Assembly: GCA_030625695.1 (NCBI GenBank)
Contig: DAOUQK010000093.1
Location: 1-10,792, forward strand
Length of the DNA stretch: 10,792 bases
Direction of reading: 5' to 3'
Source of the DNA: Paracoccaceae bacterium
GTDB lineage: Bacteria > Pseudomonadota > Alphaproteobacteria > Rhodobacterales > Rhodobacteraceae
Below are positions 6,275 to 10,792 of this stretch, piece by piece. A program made the translations under genes and the position numbers. A model generated the notes under the pieces. It was not told the DNA's origin. It saw nothing but the letters and a program-made list of their open reading frames with translations, and did no database searches. Position 1 is the stretch's first letter, and each line of letters starts with the position of its first letter.

Positions 6275-8488
6275 GTGCGTAACGCACACTCTGAAAAAAC
6301 GACCCATCCGACATTGATCTTCTGGATCGTCGTCGGGTGGGTCAGTTTCCTTGTTCTGCCCTGGTACGGGGTCGAGGATGGTTTATTTGCGTTCGAGTGG
6401 CTGTTTGACGGTTACCCCTGGGACGCCGATTATGCCCCGGCGGCCTTTCTGATCGCGCAAGGTGAAAAGCTTTGGCTGACGCCACTGATACTGCCGCTGG
6501 TGGCGGTGTTGTTTTGCCTGGGGCGGGTTAAATCCGACCCGGTTTATGCCAAAATTCTTATTCTGACCGGCGCTGCCGGGTTCTGCTGGGTTTTTATGCA
6601 AGGCTTTGGCATCGGCCTGCGTGGTTGGCAGTTTGAATGGCTAGAAGCGTTGTTTGGACCGCTGGGGGATCGTCAGTTTGGCATGGGATTTGGCGCGATG
6701 CTCCTGTCCAGCGCGTTTTTGTTTTTGTTTACCCAAGGTATTGCCGCGCGCGGCGCGATCAATGGTGATGTGTTTGTGGTCAGCACCATTGGCCTTGTCA
6801 TCGCTATCGTTACGATATTTGTGTTCTTTCCCATCGCCAAGATGCTGGTGGCAGCGTTTGTCACCGAAGATGGCAATTATTCCATCACGGTGTTTGCGTC
6901 GAAATTCTTTGATGATCGCATCTGGGGCCTGTCTTGCCTGACCGGCGGTCCGCGCTGCGGCGTGGCATGGAATTCGCTGTTTCTGGCTGTCGTGGTGGGC
7001 TTTCTCTCGACCGCGCTGGGCCTTGTGTTTGCGCTGGTGGTTACACGGTCCAACTTTCGTTTCAAACGCAATCTGCGCGCTCTGACTGTGTTGCCAATCA
7101 TCACGCCGCCGTTTGTCATCGGCCTGGCGTTGATCCTGATGTTCGGGCAATCTGGTGCGGTTACCAAGTTTGTTGCCGACTTGCTGGATATGCAACCCTC
7201 GCGCTGGCTTTATGGATTGCCGGGGCTGATGATTGCACAGACGCTGGCATTCACGCCGATTGCCTTTCTGGTGCTGATCGGTGTGGTCGAAGGTGTTTCC
7301 CCGTCGATGGAAGAAGCGGCGCAAACCCTGCGCGCCGGGCGTTGGCAGGTGTTTCGCACGGTTTCCCTGCCGCTGATGCGCCCCGGTCTGGCCAATGCGT
7401 TTCTGTTGGGATTCATCGAAAGCATGGCGGATTTCGGCAATCCGCTGGTTCTGGGTGGCAATTACGATGTGCTGTCCACCGATATCTTCTTTGCCATTGT
7501 TGGTGCGCAATACGACCAAGGTCGCGCCGCTGTGCTGGCCATGGTGCTGCTGACCTTCACACTGGGCGCGTTTTATGCCCAGCGTTTCTGGCTTGGCAAC
7601 AAATCTTATACGTCGGTGTCGGGCAAGGGCGATTCAGGCGTGCATCCGCTGATGCCGCGCCGTCTGGCCATTCCGGTTTATGTCCTCGCGGCGGTCTGGG
7701 CCTCGTTCACCGTGATCATTTATCTGATGATCGTCTATGGCTCGTTTGTCGAACTTTGGGGTGTCAATAATACCCTGACATTCAAACATTATTTCACCGC
7801 CTTCAGCTTTTCCTTTGTCGAGGACGGCATCCGCTGGACTGGTTCTGCCTGGGATAGTTTCTGGACCACTCTGAAAATTGCGACCATTGCAGCCCCCCTG
7901 ACGGCCTCACTGGGGCTGGTCACCGCATATTTGCTGACCCGTCAGACATTTGTCGGCAAAAACGCCTTTGAATTTGGCACCATGCTAAGTTTTGCCATAC
8001 CCGGAACGGTGATCGGCGTGAGTTACATTCTTGCCTTCAACGTGCCGCCATTGGAACTGACGGGCACGGGCATCATTTTGGTGATCAGCTTTATTTTCCG
8101 TAATATGCCGGTTGGCGTGCGGGCCGGGATTGCGTCGATGAGCCAGTTGGACAAAAGCCTTGATGAGGCGTCTTTGACGCTTGGCGCCAATTCATGGCAG
8201 ACCTTCCAAAGGGTGATCCTGCCGCTGCTGCGCCCGGCCATTCTGGCGGCGCTGGTTTATAGTTTTGTGCGGGCGATGACGGCGATTTCGGCGGTGATCT
8301 TTCTGGTCAGCGCGCAATACAACATGGCCACGGCCTATATCATCGGGCGGGTCGAAAACAATGATTACGGGTTGGCGATTGCCTATTCCACCACACTGAT
8401 TGTGGTGATGCTGACGGCGGTGGGTATTTTGCAATTGCTGGTGGGACGGATCAATATTGGGCGACGTTCAGGGCTCGGTTCCAAATGA
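6275..8488 (+). CDS. afuB: ABC transporter permease, two fused membrane domains (AfuB/FbpB family)
   Basis: This 737-residue inner-membrane protein forms the whole channel in one chain. An N-terminal region of about 200 residues has roughly five hydrophobic helices (the first about 13-31). Two permease domains follow, each with the ATPase-docking EAA loop: EAAQTLRAGRWQVFRTVSLP (about 349-368) and the matching DEASLTLGANSWQTFQRVILP near residue 630. FbpB-type permeases are nearer 500 residues; the extra N-terminal helices and the total length fit the longer AfuB type. The GTG start at 6275 is 6 nt after the binding-protein stop and lacks a clear ribosome site, so translation probably depends on coupling; no better start precedes the first membrane helix. 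The gene runs to 13 nt before the preferred start of the ATPase. Family is certain, the exact start less so. Confidence 0.93.
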   Translation: MRNAHSEKTTHPTLIFWIVVGWVSFLVLPWYGVEDGLFAFEWLFDGYPWDADYAPAAFLIAQGEKLWLTPLILPLVAVLFCLGRVKSDPVYAKILILTGAAGFCWVFMQGFGIGLRGWQFEWLEALFGPLGDRQFGMGFGAMLLSSAFLFLFTQGIAARGAINGDVFVVSTIGLVIAIVTIFVFFPIAKMLVAAFVTEDGNYSITVFASKFFDDRIWGLSCLTGGPRCGVAWNSLFLAVVVGFLSTALGLVFALVVTRSNFRFKRNLRALTVLPIITPPFVIGLALILMFGQSGAVTKFVADLLDMQPSRWLYGLPGLMIAQTLAFTPIAFLVLIGVVEGVSPSMEEAAQTLRAGRWQVFRTVSLPLMRPGLANAFLLGFIESMADFGNPLVLGGNYDVLSTDIFFAIVGAQYDQGRAAVLAMVLLTFTLGAFYAQRFWLGNKSYTSVSGKGDSGVHPLMPRRLAIPVYVLAAVWASFTVIIYLMIVYGSFVELWGVNNTLTFKHYFTAFSFSFVEDGIRWTGSAWDSFWTTLKIATIAAPLTASLGLVTAYLLTRQTFVGKNAFEFGTMLSFAIPGTVIGVSYILAFNVPPLELTGTGIILVISFIFRNMPVGVRAGIASMSQLDKSLDEASLTLGANSWQTFQRVILPLLRPAILAALVYSFVRAMTAISAVIFLVSAQYNMATAYIIGRVENNDYGLAIAYSTTLIVVMLTAVGILQLLVGRINIGRRSGLGSK

Positions 8489-8501
8489 AGTGGGTGTAGA
8501 C

Positions 8502-9584
8502 ATGGGTGAAATGACCAAAAATTCCAAAGCGGCCTCGGTTACATTTGATAATGTGACCAAGGTTTACGGCAAGACGGTGACGGCTGTCGACAATATCTCG
8601 ATCCGGGTTGATCCGGGTAAGCTGGTGACGTTGCTGGGGCCATCGGGCTGCGGCAAGACCACGACATTGCGGATGATTGCCGGGTTGGAAATGGCCACCA
8701 AGGGCCGCATTCTGATCGGCGACACCGATGTGACCACCCTGCCGGCCACCGACCGGGATGTGTCGATGGTGTTTCAGTCATACGCGTTGTTCCCGCATAT
8801 GACGGTGTTGGAAAATGTCTCATACGGGTTGAAATATTCGGGCTTTGCCAAGGATGAAACCCGCAGTCGCGCACTTGAAGGGCTGCAACTGGTGGGTCTG
8901 AAAGGTTATGACGACCGGCTGCCCAGCGAGCTTTCGGGCGGTCAGCAACAACGCGTCGCAGTGGCGCGGGCTTTGGTGTTGGAACCGCAGGTGTTGCTGT
9001 TTGACGAACCTTTGTCCAACCTGGACGCCAAACTGCGCCGCCAGGTGCGTCAGGACATCCGCGATATCCAGCAAAACCTTGGGCTGACGGTGGTCTATGT
9101 GACCCACGATCAGGAAGAGGCTTTGGCGGTGTCCGACCGGATCATCGTCATGCGCAACGCCGGGGTCGCGCAAGAGGGCAGCCCGCGCGACCTTTATGAA
9201 GCACCGGTTGACCGGTTTGTGGCAGATTTCATTGGTGAGGCGAACCTGATCCCCTGCGTGATCGAAAGCGTGACGGCTCAGATCGCGACCATATCGGTTG
9301 GGGGTATAAAGCATCAATTGGACGCGCGGGACTTGCCTGCTGGATCTGCGTTGATCGCGGTACGCCCCGGCCGGGTACGCCTGACGGCTGAGGCCGGGGA
9401 AAACGTGATTGCGGCAAAAATCAGCAAGGCGACCTATGTGGGCAACCACATGGAATACATTGTTGAGGCCGCGTTTGGTGCGGTGTTTGCCATGTCCGAC
9501 GACGTGGTGAACCCTTTTTTGACCGGTCAGGATGTCGGGCTTGGATTTGCGGAGTCCGGGCCGGTGTTGCTGCCGGGTGAGTAG
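8502..9584 (+). CDS. afuC: ABC transporter ATP-binding protein (AfuC/FbpC, MalK-like with C-terminal TOBE domain)
   Basis: This 360-residue ATPase drives the importer from the cytoplasmic face. All nucleotide-binding elements are intact: Walker A GPSGCGKTT (46-54), signature LSGGQ (144-148), Walker B VLLFDEP (164-170) and the switch His202 in VTHD. About 120 residues follow the ATPase core and form a TOBE-like regulatory domain with a typical IAVRPGRVRL segment. I prefer ATG 8502 because the protein then begins a short distance before the first conserved strand (SVTFDNVTKVYG); ATG 8511 is equally plausible. An in-frame TTG at 8457 overlaps the permease end and would add 15 residues without family support. 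The stop codon TAG (9582-9584) is part of the left arm of the downstream inverted repeat, so the operon ends here. Confidence 0.94.
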   Translation: MGEMTKNSKAASVTFDNVTKVYGKTVTAVDNISIRVDPGKLVTLLGPSGCGKTTTLRMIAGLEMATKGRILIGDTDVTTLPATDRDVSMVFQSYALFPHMTVLENVSYGLKYSGFAKDETRSRALEGLQLVGLKGYDDRLPSELSGGQQQRVAVARALVLEPQVLLFDEPLSNLDAKLRRQVRQDIRDIQQNLGLTVVYVTHDQEEALAVSDRIIVMRNAGVAQEGSPRDLYEAPVDRFVADFIGEANLIPCVIESVTAQIATISVGGIKHQLDARDLPAGSALIAVRPGRVRLTAEAGENVIAAKISKATYVGNHMEYIVEAAFGAVFAMSDDVVNPFLTGQDVGLGFAESGPVLLPGE

Positions 9585-9650
9585 GGCGGGTGAAAACCCA
9601 CGTTTGCCCCGGTTGCAACCGTCACGATGCGTGGGTTTCACCCACCCTAC
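9581..9650. terminator. Long inverted repeat between convergent genes, probable two-way terminator
   Basis: The left arm (9581-9602, beginning GTAGGGCGGGTGAAAACC) pairs with the right arm (9630-9650, ending CACCCACCCTAC) with one mismatch and one extra A, giving a stem of about 21 bp. The 27-nt loop holds a smaller perfect 12-bp palindrome, CGGTTGCAACCG, at 9610-9621. The left arm includes the ATPase stop codon, and the right arm ends 18 nt from the phosphodiesterase stop codon. Repeats of the form GTAGGGTGGGTGAAACCCAC are, to my knowledge, frequent in Rhodobacterales, so it may also be a dispersed element. The stem is seen directly; its terminator role is inferred from position. Confidence 0.7.
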
Positions 9651-9668
9651 GTGTGATATTGAGGTTCT

Positions 9669-10463
9669 TTAGAAATCAAACGGTCCAACCGGGTTGCGGG
9701 CGTATGAGGTGTGGGTGACCAGACCCCGATCTTTGGACCATAACAACACCTGAAATCCCGGCGCTTCCAGAACAAACTGTGACGACTTTTCCAGTGTCAG
9801 GTCGGGGGCCAGCTGCATGCCCATGCTTGGGGCCGTGCTGACCGTGGTGCCGTTCCATTGGACGTGGGCGGCCAAATGGATATGGCCACAGAACAGGCCT
9901 AATACATTAGAATGCGCGCCGATGATCCCACCCAGACGCTCGGCCCCTTCGAACCCATCCAGATCGCTTTCGACCACGCCCATTCTGGCGGGTGGATGAT
10001 GCATGAATATCGCCGTTGGCACGCCCGGTGCCTCGTCCAGCCGGGCCATGAGCCAGTCCAACCGGACATCGCAGGTTTGCCCGCCGTTCCCACCCGTCAT
10101 AACGCTGTCCATAGCGATCAGACGCAGGTCGGCGGCCTCGACCACATAGTTCAGAAATCCATCGGGGCGGGCTGGGATGGCCGCGCCGCCAAACGCCGAC
10201 CAAAGTACGTTGCGATCATCGTGGTTGCCGGGCAGGACATAATAGGGCGCACGCAAAGCCTGTAAAATACGGGCGGCGTTTTCGGCCTCGGCCAGGGTGC
10301 CATCATGGGTGATATCGCCGGTTATCATCACCAGATCGACCTTAGGCACCAGCGCATTGATCCGCTCGATACACAGTGCGAGGTTTTGTGCCATTGGGGC
10401 CACGCCAAGGGTTTTTATCCCCTCGGGTGCCAAATGAAGATCGCTGATCTGAACAATCAGCAT
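9669..10463 (-). CDS. Metallophosphoesterase, cyclic or glycero-phosphodiesterase type (GpdQ/CpdA-like)
   Basis: This 264-residue cytoplasmic enzyme hydrolyses phosphodiesters with two metal ions. The family set is complete: Asp8 and His10 (ISDLHL), Asp50 (TGDIT), Asn80 and His81 (PGNHDD), His156 (FMHHPP), and His194 and His196 (CGHIH). The spacing follows, from memory, the glycerophosphodiesterase GpdQ (8, 10, 50, 80, 156, 195, 197) almost number for number; CpdA-type cAMP phosphodiesterases share the core. Length also matches (GpdQ about 274). It is convergent with the ABC operon, whose importer may carry a phosphate ester, so cleavage of an imported phosphodiester is attractive but unproven. 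The ATG is fixed by the conserved N-terminus; no good ribosome site precedes it, and a hairpin arm abuts the start codon. Catalytic class is firm, substrate open. Confidence 0.92.
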   Translation of the reverse strand: MLIVQISDLHLAPEGIKTLGVAPMAQNLALCIERINALVPKVDLVMITGDITHDGTLAEAENAARILQALRAPYYVLPGNHDDRNVLWSAFGGAAIPARPDGFLNYVVEAADLRLIAMDSVMTGGNGGQTCDVRLDWLMARLDEAPGVPTAIFMHHPPARMGVVESDLDGFEGAERLGGIIGAHSNVLGLFCGHIHLAAHVQWNGTTVSTAPSMGMQLAPDLTLEKSSQFVLEAPGFQVLLWSKDRGLVTHTSYARNPVGPFDF

Positions 10464-10464
10464 T

Positions 10465-10507
10465 GGCTTTGCCAGATACTCATGACCCTATACCGATTGG
10501 CAAAGCC
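10465..10507. promoter_or_regulatory. Inverted repeat between purK and the phosphodiesterase start
   Basis: GGCTTTGCCA (10465-10474) and TGGCAAAGCC (10498-10507) pair perfectly over 10 bp around a 23-nt loop. In the minus-strand transcript the structure starts 15 nt after the purK stop, and its last base is separated from the phosphodiesterase ATG by a single base. It could end purK transcription, though no U-run follows, or mask the ribosome site of the phosphodiesterase. Confidence 0.45.
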
Positions 10508-10522
10508 CATCCGAAAACTTGT

Positions 10523-10792
10523 TCAATCACGCGCTGTTACCCGGTTGATATGTCCCATCTTGCGCCCGGGTTTTACGTCTTCTTTGCCATAAAGATGGAT
10601 TGCGGTGCCCGGTGCGCGCGAGAGATCTGCGATCTGCTCCACATCGTCGCCAATCAGGTTTTCCATCGTTACATCCGCGTAGCGTTGCCCGTCGCCCAAT
10701 GGCCAGCCGGCGATGGCGCGGATATGTTGTTCAAACTGATCCACGGCGCAGGCGGCTTGGGTCCAATGGCCGGAATTATGCACCCGTGGGGC
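10523..10792 (-). CDS. purK: N5-carboxyaminoimidazole ribonucleotide synthase (PurK), C-terminal end; gene continues beyond the window
   Basis: These last 89 residues of an ATP-grasp enzyme belong to PurK, which carboxylates aminoimidazole ribonucleotide in purine synthesis. The fragment begins APRVHNSGHWT, the conserved catalytic-core segment, continues with the QFEQHIRAIAGWPLG helix and MENLIG, and ends with LYGK followed by PGRKMGHINRV, the standard PurK C-terminus. The frame is open to the window edge, so the start and about three quarters of the protein (usual length about 350-390) are not in view. It is probably the downstream gene of a purE-purK pair, but purE is outside the window. 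The stop TGA (10525-10523) is followed after 59 nt by the phosphodiesterase gene on the same strand; read-through is possible but the functions are unrelated. Confidence 0.95.
   Translation of the reverse strand, partial: APRVHNSGHWTQAACAVDQFEQHIRAIAGWPLGDGQRYADVTMENLIGDDVEQIADLSRAPGTAIHLYGKEDVKPGRKMGHINRVTARD

Noticed and set aside
6641..7519. A 292-codon open frame on the minus strand within the permease gene
   Set aside because: Its product is rich in Gln, Arg and His without any recognisable domain, and the plus strand codes for an obvious membrane protein with both EAA loops. It is an antisense shadow.
8457..8501. Upstream TTG start for the ATPase
   Set aside because: It overlaps the permease end and adds residues that precede the conserved N-terminus; ATG 8502 or 8511 fits the family better.
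5240..9584. Straight assignment as a ferric iron uptake system
   Set aside because: The binding protein has no tyrosine pair and lacks the other FbpA ligands, and no convincing Fur box was seen upstream.
8820..9641. A 273-codon minus-strand open frame opposite the ATPase gene
   Set aside because: It mirrors conserved ATPase motifs on the other strand and shows no protein family of its own.

Overview
The window reads as a chromosomal piece of an alphaproteobacterium, most likely of the Rhodobacterales (Roseobacter group). This is inferred from the GC-rich coding style, the tight ATGA-type gene junctions, and two inverted repeats of a kind common between genes in that group. There is no tRNA, rRNA, insertion sequence or CRISPR array in view.

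Region 1 (1-3900, plus strand) is the end of a CoA-linked catabolic operon. It holds the C-terminal part of an acyl-CoA synthetase, an SCP2-type thiolase homologue, a fusion of a DUF35 zinc-ribbon/OB-fold domain to an SDR domain, and a metal-dependent cyclase-family hydrolase. Junctions are 1 nt, a 4-nt overlap and 0 nt. The thiolase lacks the usual Cys, His and Cys residues, and the SDR domain lacks its catalytic Tyr and Lys and most of its nucleotide-binding glycines. Together with the DUF35 domain this resembles the aldolase-type thiolase/DUF35 complexes of steroid side-chain breakdown more than a classical beta-oxidation thiolase. The substrate cannot be read from the sequence.

Region 2 (3901-5160) looks like a rearrangement junction. 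A minus-strand nitronate monooxygenase gene, AT-richer by eye than its neighbours, lies between the intact cyclase gene and a 92-bp relic (5026-5117) of the 3' end of a second cyclase gene. The relic keeps the reading frame with almost only silent changes before a one-base deletion. A GC-rich hairpin follows it.

Region 3 (5161-9584, plus strand) is a three-gene ABC importer operon of the AfuABC/FbpABC family with its own promoter-like sequence: periplasmic binding protein, a large fused permease and an ATPase with a C-terminal extension. The binding protein has none of the iron ligands expected of FbpA. It carries a His-Asp pair and a Glu at the spacing I recall for the sugar-phosphate binder AfuA, so an organic phosphate is a better guess than ferric iron.

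Region 4 (9585-10792) begins with a long inverted repeat that probably ends transcription from both sides. A minus-strand metallophosphoesterase of the GpdQ/CpdA type follows, then the 3' end of purK on the same strand. The phosphodiesterase may process what the importer brings in, since both fit phosphate esters, but the genes are convergent and this is inference.
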